Shown: piece by piece, positions 17,038 through 25,608 of the stretch | How positions within the stretch are numbered: the first letter of the stretch is position 1 | How the letters are laid out: every line of letters begins with the position of its first letter | Origin: JANXSF01 sp043745195 | GTDB taxonomy: Bacteria; Acidobacteriota; Terriglobia; Bryobacterales; Bryobacteraceae | NCBI GenBank assembly: GCA_043745195.1 | Contig: JAYTTF010000035.1 | Location: forward strand, 1-64,000 | Direction: 5' to 3' | DNA length: 64,000 bases | Position numbers and translations under genes: made by a program | Notes under the pieces: model-generated | Told to the model about the DNA's origin: nothing | Databases searched by the model: none | What the model saw: only the letters and a program-made list of their open reading frames with translations

Positions 17038-17854
17038 AATTTTCGGCCTTCACGAAGTACTTTTTGTAGTTCTTGGCTTTTGAATCCATGCAACCCACCA
17101 AATTGAGAAGTTCCACTTTCCGAAATTCGACAGGGTGGCTTTCACTTTGAAGCGATATATAACCTTCGTCCAATAACTTGCCATCAACCTTCGCAAGTGG
17201 CCAGTGGTTACTCACGTTACCTCCGCCGATCTGGGGCATCTCGTAACTCAGTACCGTTTTGCCTTCGATCATGTGGCGCACAACACCAGCACCCAGCACC
17301 ATCGTTTCCACGCGAACCCACTGATCGCCGTCATAGGTCTTTGACTTGGAATTCAAGCAATGTGGGGTGAATAGTTTGCCGTCGATCACAACATTGGTGC
17401 CAGGAGTGCAGAGGTTCGCAGTAGTGCGCTCGCCCTTGCCTGAACCACCCAGAAGTTGCACTTCAATGGAGATGGGAAAGTCCTGATCTTTTCCCATTGT
17501 CTCCGGCGGTTGGCAGTGAATCATTACCCCGCTATTGCGCAACGCCCAGCCAGCACCACCAGTTGCTTGTTCCCCCACGAATCGGTACTCCACCGCAATG
17601 ATGTAATAGGAAAACTTCTGATTATAGAAAATATGTCCAAAACGCGAATTGAAGTTGTCGTACTTGTCGTAGGCCACCTTCATCACGCCATTCTCAACAC
17701 GGAAGGTATTCCCGAAATTTTCGTTCAGCGGATAGCCGGTTATTTTCGGAGTCCAACCGGCTAGATCTCGTCCATTAAAAAGTTGCTGCCAGTCGGAAGT
17801 TTCCTGGGAAGATCCAACGGCAGCGAGTAGCAGGAAAAGGGAAACAGTTTTCAT
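17021..17854 (-). CDS. Exported DUF1080 (3-keto-disaccharide hydrolase-type) protein
   Basis: A secreted concanavalin-like protein of 277 residues. The N-terminal KTVSLFLLLAAVGSSQE looks like a Sec signal; the DUF1080 core begins with DWQQLFNGRDLAGWTPK and includes the usual NSGVMIHCQPPE and FPISIEVQLLGG blocks. Members act on sugars, some as 3-keto-glycoside hydrolases. It lies six bases downstream of the MFS transporter on the same strand, so the pair could release and import a sugar or sugar acid. The C-terminus has extra cysteines (GCMDSKAKNYKKYFVKAENSTC) that may form a disulfide. Confidence 0.88.
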   Translation of the reverse strand: MKTVSLFLLLAAVGSSQETSDWQQLFNGRDLAGWTPKITGYPLNENFGNTFRVENGVMKVAYDKYDNFNSRFGHIFYNQKFSYYIIAVEYRFVGEQATGGAGWALRNSGVMIHCQPPETMGKDQDFPISIEVQLLGGSGKGERTTANLCTPGTNVVIDGKLFTPHCLNSKSKTYDGDQWVRVETMVLGAGVVRHMIEGKTVLSYEMPQIGGGNVSNHWPLAKVDGKLLDEGYISLQSESHPVEFRKVELLNLVGCMDSKAKNYKKYFVKAENSTCQY

Positions 17855-17860
17855 ATTTGC

Positions 17861-19138
17861 CTAGTGAGGATCGGCTTCGATCGGTGTAACAGGGTCAATC
17901 ATGGGCCATAGCAACGAGCCTAGAACATAAGAAGCAACCATGGAATAGAAGAATAGAGTCCAGTTATTGTCAGTCGCCTTCAAAATGTATCCACCAAGAA
18001 GTGGAGCGACGGCTCCAGCCAGATTCCCAACCATGTTCATAGAACCGCTTAATGTTCCAGCAAACTTGCCGCCCACATCCATGCAAGCACCCCAGGAAGG
18101 CGGCATCACAATGTCGTTAAAGAAGCTTGCAAAGCCAATACAAATCATCGCCAGCAGCGGATCTTCAATGGTGGTGAAAGCCAGCACCAAGAGAGCCGCA
18201 CAGAGGAACCCAACCGAGGAAAGCAGTCTCCTGGTCTTTTTCAAGTCACCAGTTTTAGTAGTAAGCCAGGGAGCGACCAAGCCAGAAAGCAGACAGCCAA
18301 TACCACCCAGGAACAAAGGCAGAGCACCCAAAATAGCGCTATATTCCGCGCTTAAATGCTTCTTTTCCTGAAGATAAGTAGGAAGCCAAGTGATGTAGAA
18401 ATACCAGGAATAGGAAAGCAGGAAATATTGGATCCAAAGCAGCCAGACACTGGGCGAAGCCAGCAGTTTTGCCCAAGGAACATTGCCATGTCCGGACGCA
18501 GAATTCACTGCATCGCCGATAATATCCAGTTCTCCCTTGTTCACGGCCGGATGTTGACGGGGATCATCCCGATACCAAAGATAAAAAGCAACGGCCCAAA
18601 CCAATCCCAGCATGCCGAAAATTACAAATGCCGTGCGCCAACTAACCAACTTAAACATGTAGACTACCAGCAATGGAGTAAACGCACCGCCCCATCTTGC
18701 AGACATCCACAGAATCCCCTGCGCCCGAACCCGTTCTTGAATAGGAAGCCATGTAGTAAATGATTTCGTCAGGTTAGGAAAGCAGCCAGCCTCGCCCGCG
18801 CCGAATAGAAAGCGTGCCACCATAAGCGAAGTTTTGTCCCACATGAAACCAGTGATCGCGGTAAAGAAGGACCACCAAATCACGATGCGCATCAGCACCT
18901 TGCGGGGTCCGATCCAATCGCCCATCCATCCGCCGGGAATTTCAAACAGGGCATAGGCTAGCGCAAAGGCTGCAAACACCGATCCCATATCGCTTTTATC
19001 CAGTCCAAATTCTTTGGAAATGATCGGTGCCGCCTGAGAAATACAAACCCGATCAATGTACGAAAGAACGGCCAGAGTTACGGCAAAACCAATTACCTTG
19101 TGACGCGTCCCTGAGGGCGCCACAGCTTGTCCTGTCAT
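17861..19138 (-). CDS. MFS transporter, anion:cation symporter type
   Basis: A twelve-helix major facilitator of about 425 residues, most like the ACS group (hexuronate, glucarate and related organic anions). Signatures include SYIDRVCISQAAPIISKEFGL in helix 1, GGWMGDWIGPRKVL in the first cytoplasmic loop and RFLFGAGEAGCFPN in helix 4. ATG 19138 is chosen because GGAG lies five bases before it; an in-frame TTG at 19141 is less likely. It is followed directly by the DUF1080 gene, suggesting a carbohydrate-use pair. The substrate is not determined. Confidence 0.88.
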   Translation of the reverse strand: MTGQAVAPSGTRHKVIGFAVTLAVLSYIDRVCISQAAPIISKEFGLDKSDMGSVFAAFALAYALFEIPGGWMGDWIGPRKVLMRIVIWWSFFTAITGFMWDKTSLMVARFLFGAGEAGCFPNLTKSFTTWLPIQERVRAQGILWMSARWGGAFTPLLVVYMFKLVSWRTAFVIFGMLGLVWAVAFYLWYRDDPRQHPAVNKGELDIIGDAVNSASGHGNVPWAKLLASPSVWLLWIQYFLLSYSWYFYITWLPTYLQEKKHLSAEYSAILGALPLFLGGIGCLLSGLVAPWLTTKTGDLKKTRRLLSSVGFLCAALLVLAFTTIEDPLLAMICIGFASFFNDIVMPPSWGACMDVGGKFAGTLSGSMNMVGNLAGAVAPLLGGYILKATDNNWTLFFYSMVASYVLGSLLWPMIDPVTPIEADPH

Positions 19139-19342
19139 CAAATCTCCACCTCCGGTTCCAGTTGGAACAAATCGTTAAGTTAAGCTTTTGAGCCTATCAC
19201 AATTGCCGTAGGCAACAACATGGGAACTTGAAGGTATGGTAGTTCTATTGGAAAGACAAATGAAAGCCACTTTTTTTGTTCATAAAACTGTAATTCTACT
19301 TGCAAGAGAATTCGGACTATATAAGAATGGTAGCAACGCATC

Positions 19343-19681
19343 GTGCCCCGACCGAACACACAGCTGCTTTTAAAACGCTTAGCTTATGCCGCCAGTACAT
19401 TGGTAATTTGCGGCTATGTGGCAATGTTCATCAGTGGTCCTCAAGGGTATCGTTCCTTGAAGGAAAAGTGGGAACATATTGAAAATCTGGAAAAAGAAAC
19501 TGCGGACTTAAAGAAAACAGTAGAAACCATCAAGAAGTACAACCAGAGCATTGAAAAAGATCCGGACGTTCAACAACTGGAAATCCGCAAGAACCTGGAG
19601 ATGATGCGTCCTGGTGATTTGGAATTCCGATATCCCAAGGAACAGGAATCTTCTTCCGTCGATTCAGCACCCCGCCAGTAA
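19343..19681 (+). CDS. FtsB/DivIC-like septum formation initiator
   Basis: A small bitopic membrane protein of 112 residues: a short cytoplasmic N-terminus, one membrane helix (YAASTLVICGYVAMFIS) and a coiled coil (KEKWEHIENLEKETADLKKTVETIKKY), then the EKDPDVQQLEIRKNLEMMRPGDLEFRYP segment that is typical of FtsB/DivIC. These proteins link divisome components. The start is GTG 19343. The eno gene, often next to ftsB, is not seen. The stop codon lies inside a GC-rich hairpin (19669-19689). Confidence 0.78.
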   Translation: MPRPNTQLLLKRLAYAASTLVICGYVAMFISGPQGYRSLKEKWEHIENLEKETADLKKTVETIKKYNQSIEKDPDVQQLEIRKNLEMMRPGDLEFRYPKEQESSSVDSAPRQ

Positions 19682-19691
19682 AGCGGGGTTT
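19669..19691 (+). terminator. Probable Rho-independent terminator of the FtsB-like gene
   Basis: ACCCCGC (19669-19675) and GCGGGGT (19683-19689) form a seven-pair stem with a seven-base loop that contains the TAA stop codon, followed by a short run of T (three in total, including the last stem base). The short U-run makes termination plausible rather than certain. Confidence 0.5.
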
Positions 19692-19723
19692 GCTATCATT
19701 AAGGTTCACTCGTTAAACCCCTT

Positions 19724-20569
19724 ATGCCAGTTTTGGACTCAATGGAAATAGTCTGTGCCCACAGCCCCGATTCAGATGACGCCTACATGTTTTATGGCTT
19801 GGCGACCAAGAAAGTGCGCTCCCGCCTGCTTACATTCCGGCATGTTTTGGAAGATATCCAATCCCTGAATCGCCGGGCAATGAATGGCGAATATGAACTA
19901 ACTGCCATTTCCTATCACGCCTATCCTTACATTGCCGACAAGTATAAATTGATGGCAAGCGGTTCCAGCGTTGGCGATGGCTACGGCCCAATGGTTATCT
20001 CAGAACATCCCTTGGCTGCAGAAGATCTAAAAGGCAAAAAAGTTGGCATTCCCGGAAAACTGACCACCGCATATTTGAGCCTGAAGCTGTTCCAGCCGGA
20101 CTTTGAAGCCGTGGAGATTCCTTTCGACAAGATTATTGATGCTGTTCATGATGGCCGCGTTGATGCCGGCTTAATCATTCATGAAAGCCAGTTAACTTAT
20201 GGCAAAAGTGGCCTGCATTTGGTCCTTGACTTGGGCAAGTGGTGGAAGAAGAAGTACAACCTTCCACTTCCATTGGGTGCGAACGTTCTGCGCCGTGATC
20301 TGAGTCCTGAATTGCAAAAAGAAGCATGCCGGGTGATGAAGGAGAGTATTCAATACTCGCTGGATCACCGCGAGGAAGCACTCAATTATGCAATGAATTA
20401 CGCCCGCGATTTGGAAGTGGCCATGGCGGACAAATTCGTTGGCATGTATGTAAATCACCACACTGTGGATTGCGGACTTGACGTGCCTATTGCCGCTCAA
20501 AAACTGCTCGATATGGGTTTTGAAGCTGGAATTATTCCCAATCGCGTGGAAGTGGAATTTATCCGGTAA
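19724..20569 (+). CDS. mqnD: MqnD-like 1,4-dihydroxy-6-naphthoate synthase (futalosine menaquinone pathway)
   Basis: Periplasmic-binding-protein-fold enzyme of 281 residues that acts on cyclic de-hypoxanthine futalosine in the alternative menaquinone route. The N-terminal AHSPDSDDAYMFYGL is the MqnD signature; it is followed by the family blocks ELTAISYHAYPYIADKY and GYGPMVISEHPL. ATG 19724 is used; ATG 19742 gives a start nearer to family N-termini. It is cytoplasmic, with no leader. Other mqn genes are not in the window. MqnA is related, but this DD-containing start and the conserved histidine in VIDAG.. IIHESQLTY support MqnD. Confidence 0.85.
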   Translation: MPVLDSMEIVCAHSPDSDDAYMFYGLATKKVRSRLLTFRHVLEDIQSLNRRAMNGEYELTAISYHAYPYIADKYKLMASGSSVGDGYGPMVISEHPLAAEDLKGKKVGIPGKLTTAYLSLKLFQPDFEAVEIPFDKIIDAVHDGRVDAGLIIHESQLTYGKSGLHLVLDLGKWWKKKYNLPLPLGANVLRRDLSPELQKEACRVMKESIQYSLDHREEALNYAMNYARDLEVAMADKFVGMYVNHHTVDCGLDVPIAAQKLLDMGFEAGIIPNRVEVEFIR

Positions 20570-20620
20570 ACTTCTGGAGCGCCAGCCGTCTTTTTTGCCG
20601 GATGGCGCGTCCAACTTAGT

Positions 20621-21889
20621 ATGCGTTGCATACAAGTCTTACTATTTGCCATCACTCTTTGCACTGCTGACGAATCGGCTGATCGTCAAAAGGAAGCAAA
20701 ATCCTTAGCCCGGCAGGGCTCCACTGCAATTCCGCGCCTCTCCGAACTGATTTTTGATGAAGCTCCTGCGGTCCGCGCCCAAGCGGTAAAATCCCTGGTT
20801 AGCATTGGCGGGCAAGGCAGCCTTGACCCACTCACTCGTTCGGTTGCCGATGGCGATCCGCAAATCCAAATTGCGGCCATCAATGGCCTGGTGAATTTCT
20901 ATTTGCCGGGATTCGTGCAAAGCGGCGTTTCGGCATCTCTAAAACATACTGGCACCAAAGTGATCAGTAAATTTGCCGGACCAGAAGAGCAACTGATCCC
21001 CAGCTTCATTGTTCCCCGCCCCGAAGTGATCGGTGTGTTAGCCAAACAGATCGCGGACGCCAAGGATATGAGTGTACGTGCAGCAGCGGCCCGTGCGGCT
21101 GGCGTTCTACGCGGCCGTGGCGCAGTGGAAGCTTTGACTGCGGCCCTGCGTAGCAAAGACGATGCCCTGCTGTTTGAATCCGTGACCGCTCTTGAAAAGA
21201 TCCGTGATCCCAGAAGCGCACCGAGTCTTGTCATTCTTTTCCGAGACCCGAAGGAAAAAATTCAAGTAGCGGCATTGGAAGCAGCGGGCTTGCTTATGAA
21301 CCATAGCCTGATTCCAGACTTAGAAAAGACGCTTTTATTGCCACAATCTCCGAAAGCTAAACGAGCAGCCATCGGAGCGTTAGGACAGCTTAAAAGTGAA
21401 TCAAGCAGGCCGATTTTTGAAAAACACTTGGAAGACAAAGACGATGGCATACGCGCTGCAGCAGCGGAAGCGCTCGGTCGCCTCGCTAGTCCCGCGGATA
21501 GCAAGCGTATTGAGGCCTTGTTCAATGACGAGGGAAAGATGCAACCGAGGTTGGCACAAGCCTTCGCATTGGTAGCCCAAGGCGACCATCAGTTTGAAGA
21601 ATTCAGTCCGTTGCGATATCTTACAAACTCCCTAAACTCGAAAGCCTGGGGTGGAATTGCAGAGGCCTATGTTACCGAATTGGTGCGGCAGCCAGCAGTG
21701 TTAAACGCAATCTATTCCACTATTCCGTCCAGTCCGAAGGATGAAAAAATACGCTTTGCCCGCGCCCTTTCAAAAAGCGGAGACAAATCTTCTATTGAGA
21801 AAATTGAAGGATTGACGAAGGATGCTAACGCTGAAGTGGCTGAAGAAAGCGTGCGGGCACTTCGTGTTCTGAAGGCCCGCCTGCCTTAA
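20621..21889 (+). CDS. Exported HEAT-repeat protein
   Basis: A protein of 422 residues with a short Sec-like N-terminus (MRCIQVLLFAITLCTADE) and then alpha-helical HEAT/armadillo-type repeats of about 30 residues, for example APAVRAQAVKSLVSIGG, MSVRAAAARAAGVLRGRG, KIQVAALEAAGLL, AKRAAIGALGQL and DGIRAAAAEALGRLASP. Such solenoids bind proteins or act as scaffolds; no catalytic residues are seen. It follows mqnD by about 50 bases with a stable hairpin between them. Partner unknown. Confidence 0.82.
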   Translation: MRCIQVLLFAITLCTADESADRQKEAKSLARQGSTAIPRLSELIFDEAPAVRAQAVKSLVSIGGQGSLDPLTRSVADGDPQIQIAAINGLVNFYLPGFVQSGVSASLKHTGTKVISKFAGPEEQLIPSFIVPRPEVIGVLAKQIADAKDMSVRAAAARAAGVLRGRGAVEALTAALRSKDDALLFESVTALEKIRDPRSAPSLVILFRDPKEKIQVAALEAAGLLMNHSLIPDLEKTLLLPQSPKAKRAAIGALGQLKSESSRPIFEKHLEDKDDGIRAAAAEALGRLASPADSKRIEALFNDEGKMQPRLAQAFALVAQGDHQFEEFSPLRYLTNSLNSKAWGGIAEAYVTELVRQPAVLNAIYSTIPSSPKDEKIRFARALSKSGDKSSIEKIEGLTKDANAEVAEESVRALRVLKARLP

Positions 21890-21915
21890 ATTGGTAGGTG
21901 AAAGAAAGTTGAAAA

Positions 21916-22122
21916 CTACTTCGCTTTCTTCTGTTTCTGCTGACCGACGCGAACCTTGAACTGGCTGGCTTGCTGTTCTTTCCAAACCTTCCAGTCAAAA
22001 CGCTTCGATGCATCAGTTAAATACTTATTCATATCGCTTCCCTTAGGGACCACAGCCATCAGAGTGGCGACGTCACCATCAGGGCTGGTGATGCGAAAAC
22101 GCTTTACATTGGGAATTGCCAT
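21916..22122 (-). CDS. Small basic protein of unknown function
   Basis: Sixty-eight residues from ATG 22122, ending in a lysine-rich tail (QQKQKKAK). The middle (FRITSPDGDVATLMAVVPKGSDMNKYLTDASKRFDWKVWKEQQ) looks like a folded domain. No signal peptide, membrane segment or known motif is seen. It lies 24 bases downstream of the epimerase gene on the same strand and is probably transcribed with it. Confidence 0.6.
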   Translation of the reverse strand: MAIPNVKRFRITSPDGDVATLMAVVPKGSDMNKYLTDASKRFDWKVWKEQQASQFKVRVGQQKQKKAK

Positions 22123-22146
22123 AGCTCTTCTAGATTACCATACCGC

Positions 22147-22989
22147 CTAGCCGTAGATCTCTTTAAGAGCTAAAGCAAGGTTAGGATAACGGAATTGAAA
22201 GCCCATTCGCTCTGCAACCGCAGGCAGGATTCTTTGGCTACTTAGAATCACTTGGGACATTTCTCCATACAAGAGATGCAGCGCCATTTCGGGAACTGGG
22301 AAGAATGCAGGCCGGTGCAAAGCTGCGGCGTACAAGCGAGTAAAGTCTGCATTCATAACTGGGTTGGGTGCGGTGGCGTTTACTGGGCCAGCCATTGCCT
22401 CTGTGTTTATGGCAAATTGAATCAACCTCACAATATCGTCCAAATGCACCCAGGACATCCACTGCTTTCCGGACCCCAGAGTGCCGCCCACCCCAAGCTT
22501 GAACGGTGTTTCCATTGTTTGCAGCGCCCCGCCACCGCGCCCCAAAACCATGCCGATTCTCAACTTCACTACTCTAACGCCCAACTGAGCTGCTCGTTCG
22601 GCTGCACCTTCCCAGGCAACGCAAACATCAGGTAGATACCCCGACCCAGGACTTGAAGTTTCCACCATAACCTCATCCCCGCGCGCGCCATAAAATCCAA
22701 TGGCAGATGCACAAACCAGCACCTTGGGTTTGCGTTCCACCTTTCCAATTGCATCCACCAAATTGCCAGTGCCCTCAACTCTGGAACGCAGGATCCGATC
22801 CTTCGCCTCCGGTGACCAACGTTGGGCCACAGGCTCTCCTGCAAGGTGAACGATAGCGTCCACACCCTCCATGGCAGCAGCTTTATAGTTGTCGCGGGAT
22901 AATGCCACAAAAGAATTGCCCTGCTCGGTGCTCAATTCAATGAGCCGTTTCCCAATAAAACCAGTTGCACCCGTTATTGCGATTTTCAT
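22147..22989 (-). CDS. TIGR01777-family NAD(P)-dependent epimerase (SDR superfamily)
   Basis: An extended short-chain dehydrogenase of 280 residues. The Rossmann motif GATGFIGKRL opens the protein; AIVHLAGEPVAQRW, CASAIGFYGARGDE and MSWVHLDDIVRLI match the TIGR01777/YfcH family. The exact reaction of this family is unclear. The ATG start overlaps the photolyase stop by four bases, so the two are translationally coupled. The pairing with a photolyase is seen here; any functional link is inference. Confidence 0.9.
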   Translation of the reverse strand: MKIAITGATGFIGKRLIELSTEQGNSFVALSRDNYKAAAMEGVDAIVHLAGEPVAQRWSPEAKDRILRSRVEGTGNLVDAIGKVERKPKVLVCASAIGFYGARGDEVMVETSSPGSGYLPDVCVAWEGAAERAAQLGVRVVKLRIGMVLGRGGGALQTMETPFKLGVGGTLGSGKQWMSWVHLDDIVRLIQFAINTEAMAGPVNATAPNPVMNADFTRLYAAALHRPAFFPVPEMALHLLYGEMSQVILSSQRILPAVAERMGFQFRYPNLALALKEIYG

Positions 22990-24392
22990 GATTTCCCTTG
23001 AAACGGATCTTTGCCATTTCTTTCCAAATAACCAATCTCGCGCAGATAGCCGTCCACGTCAGTCTTGCGCTTCATTCCATCCAACCCCATATAGCGAATC
23101 ATCCCAAAAATTGGACGCTCCCCCCAGGGGCGGTCATGCATTCCAAAACACCAGAGAATGTTGGTATAGGTGTTCGGATCGCGGCCATCCAAAGCGTACC
23201 GGTCGTGCAGATAAATCATCGTCCCCAAGGCTTCTTTGTGGGACCCGCTCCACTCTATGATCTTCTTCCCCCAATACATTCGATAGTAGCCGTGAATTTT
23301 GCCGCGCAATAGCATTTCCTTCTGCATAGCGTTCCACAACGGATCGTGCGTTTCTGCTTTTTCAAATTGCTCTTGGCTGTAAACGAATTCTCGCGGGTCG
23401 TTGTCATGCTTGCCCAATGTCTTCAGCACCCAATCAGGAAGAACTTCCAGTGAGTCTTGCCGCGCAGTTGTACGCGCAAAGTTAAACGCCAATTCTCGGC
23501 GGACAATCAACTCCTCTAGATACTCGCCACTCATCAGTTGATGCTCATCAGCATAATCACGGGCAGCAAGTGCCAGTTCCAACGAAGAAATTTGCCCAAA
23601 GTGAAGATAGGGACTCATGTCACTTGTGGCATGAGTGGAAGGCGAATTTCGTTCCTTCGCATAACGACGTAACTTCGATTCCAGAAAGTCAGAGAGAAGC
23701 TTTTCTACAACTTTGCGGCCACCCTTGAAGCTAAGGGATGGGGCAACAGAATGGTCAATTTCACATTCCGCCACCAATTCGGAAATCTTGCCGTCAAGCA
23801 CTTCTGTGTCGAAATCCGGGAGCGGCCCTTCCCACTTGCGTTTCGGACCCTTCATCGCAAGCGGCTTCATTTGCTCAGGAAGCAGCTTGTGAATTTTGGG
23901 GCGAATGGTATATGCAGCATACTGGCGATCAGGAATTAGCATCATGGGGACAACACAACTTGAGTCCACAACGTAATAGGGAATTTGAACTTTTAACGGC
24001 ACTGAAGCGTTATGCTGCTTGGCAATAAAAGTTGGGTAATCGTCAGTCACAACCAATGCAGCATTGGCAGCAACCTGATAGAAAGTGTTATTTAAACTCT
24101 TGCGCGTCTTCCGTAAATAAAAACAATAGCCTACTCCGAGTTTCTTCGAACGCTTCCTTGTTTCAGGAACGCCCTCCAGGACGAAAGTGTGGAAGCGATC
24201 ATTCGCATAGGCATAATCGCAAGTGAGTCCTTCATAAAACAAAACTGGCAAATTCAATTTGTCCGCCCAATGGATGGCGTATGCCAACCCGTGGTTGGAA
24301 TCTACGCGGCGATTCATTTGTGCCCAGTACAAAACATACTTGGCATCAGGGTTCACGGAAGCTTCGTTTAATAATCTGATTCTGGAGTGCAT
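22986..24392 (-). CDS. phr: Class II CPD photolyase
   Basis: Light-driven repair of cyclobutane pyrimidine dimers using FAD. The 468 residues match class II (the metazoan-like class): YWAQMNRRVDSNHGLAYAIHWA at the N-terminus, SDMSPYLHFGQIS and, near the C-terminus, YYRMYWGKKIIEW, YALDGRDPNTYTNILWCFG and HDRPWGERPIFG. The class II electron-transfer tryptophans appear to be kept. It is the first gene of the minus-strand run with the epimerase and small basic protein. Confidence 0.93.
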   Translation of the reverse strand: MHSRIRLLNEASVNPDAKYVLYWAQMNRRVDSNHGLAYAIHWADKLNLPVLFYEGLTCDYAYANDRFHTFVLEGVPETRKRSKKLGVGYCFYLRKTRKSLNNTFYQVAANAALVVTDDYPTFIAKQHNASVPLKVQIPYYVVDSSCVVPMMLIPDRQYAAYTIRPKIHKLLPEQMKPLAMKGPKRKWEGPLPDFDTEVLDGKISELVAECEIDHSVAPSLSFKGGRKVVEKLLSDFLESKLRRYAKERNSPSTHATSDMSPYLHFGQISSLELALAARDYADEHQLMSGEYLEELIVRRELAFNFARTTARQDSLEVLPDWVLKTLGKHDNDPREFVYSQEQFEKAETHDPLWNAMQKEMLLRGKIHGYYRMYWGKKIIEWSGSHKEALGTMIYLHDRYALDGRDPNTYTNILWCFGMHDRPWGERPIFGMIRYMGLDGMKRKTDVDGYLREIGYLERNGKDPFQGKS

Positions 24393-24477
24393 TAACTCTA
24401 TTAGATGCCAAAAACACTAAAATCGCTTTATAAAAACGATGAGTCCCCGGTTTGGCCAGCTACAATGAAAGGGACTC

Positions 24478-25608
24478 ATGCGCCTGTGGAATCGAGCGAA
24501 GCTCTTGTGGGGCTACATCAGCAAACAGACGCGCTTATCGGCGCTGCCGGTGGAGTATATCGTCGAAACCACCGCCAAATGCAATATATATTGCCCCATG
24601 TGCCCTCGGGAAACGCACCCCCAACCGAAAGAGGACATGAGCGATGCCATTTTCAATCAGTTGGTGAAAGAAACTGGGGGAAGCGCCGAGCACATGATGC
24701 TGATCGGTTTGGGCGAACCCCTGTTGGACAAGGCAATTTTCGACCGCATTGAACACTGCGAAAAACATAACATCACAACATTGCTTTCTACAAATGGAAC
24801 CCTGCTGGATGAAATTGCCTCCACCCGAATTCTTAATACTCGCTTGAAGCATATTACTCTAAGCTTTGACGGATCCACTAAAGAGAGCTTCGAGTTATAC
24901 CGCAAAGGCGCACGCTTTGAAAAAGTCCGCGACAATTACATCCGCTTCGCCAAGATGAAGCACGATAGCGGTTCCAAAATTCAAGTAGTCGTGCAGATGG
25001 TCCGCATGGAAAACAACTGGAACGAAGTGGACGATTTTATGGCTTTTTGGAAAGCCGTTCCAGGCGTGGATGAAGTGCGCATTAAGGCCGACGAAACCAA
25101 TGTGCTTGCCCCCGAAGCGGCCGGCCACCCATCTTCGGATTGGCAATACCCTTGCCACTATTTATGGCGCGGCCCAATGTACGTTAAGCATAATGGCGAC
25201 GTTTACCCATGCTGCCAAAGCTACATGTTAGACGGCAAGCCAGTTGGACGGATTGGCGAAAAGCCTTTGCAGGAGATCTTCAATTCAGATGCAATGCAGC
25301 AAATGCGTCGCCTTCACGTAGCTGGCCGTGCCGCAGAAATCGACATTTGTTCGCGCTGCTGCACCACAATTCCCCACCCGATTTTAGTGGCAGGAAGTCT
25401 GTTTTTCCATGGAGAGTTTGTAAGAAGATTATTACCGCTGGTTGAACGGCTTACTTATTTTTCAAAACTACCGGCGGCGCTACTGCGTCCGCCAAGGAAG
25501 CAGTCACCGGAGCTGGTGCAGATTGTAGGCGCTGCACAATCTTCACGGCCGGTCGGTCCAGAATCTCAAACAGCGGACTCGGCCAAAGACCAATCAAAAA
25601 CGCACTGA
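24478..25608 (+). CDS. Radical SAM protein with SPASM-type C-terminal cysteines
   Basis: A protein of 376 residues. The iron-sulfur motif is in ETTAKCNIYCPMCPRE (CxxxCxxC); a second cysteine cluster (WQYPCHY, DVYPCCQSYM, DICSRCCTT) fits a SPASM/auxiliary cluster domain. The reaction is unknown. The reading frame continues through a proline-rich tail (PPRKQSPELVQIVGAAQSS) that lies entirely over the 3' end of the convergent nuoM gene, a 158-base overlap. The ATG start has no strong ribosome binding site. No peptide substrate gene was found next to it. Confidence 0.87.
   Translation: MRLWNRAKLLWGYISKQTRLSALPVEYIVETTAKCNIYCPMCPRETHPQPKEDMSDAIFNQLVKETGGSAEHMMLIGLGEPLLDKAIFDRIEHCEKHNITTLLSTNGTLLDEIASTRILNTRLKHITLSFDGSTKESFELYRKGARFEKVRDNYIRFAKMKHDSGSKIQVVVQMVRMENNWNEVDDFMAFWKAVPGVDEVRIKADETNVLAPEAAGHPSSDWQYPCHYLWRGPMYVKHNGDVYPCCQSYMLDGKPVGRIGEKPLQEIFNSDAMQQMRRLHVAGRAAEIDICSRCCTTIPHPILVAGSLFFHGEFVRRLLPLVERLTYFSKLPAALLRPPRKQSPELVQIVGAAQSSRPVGPESQTADSAKDQSKTH

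Noticed and set aside
20578..20608. Hairpin after mqnD with GCGCCA/TGGCGC arms and a T-run.
   Set aside because: The T-run lies in the loop, not after the stem, so it does not fit a Rho-independent terminator on the plus strand.
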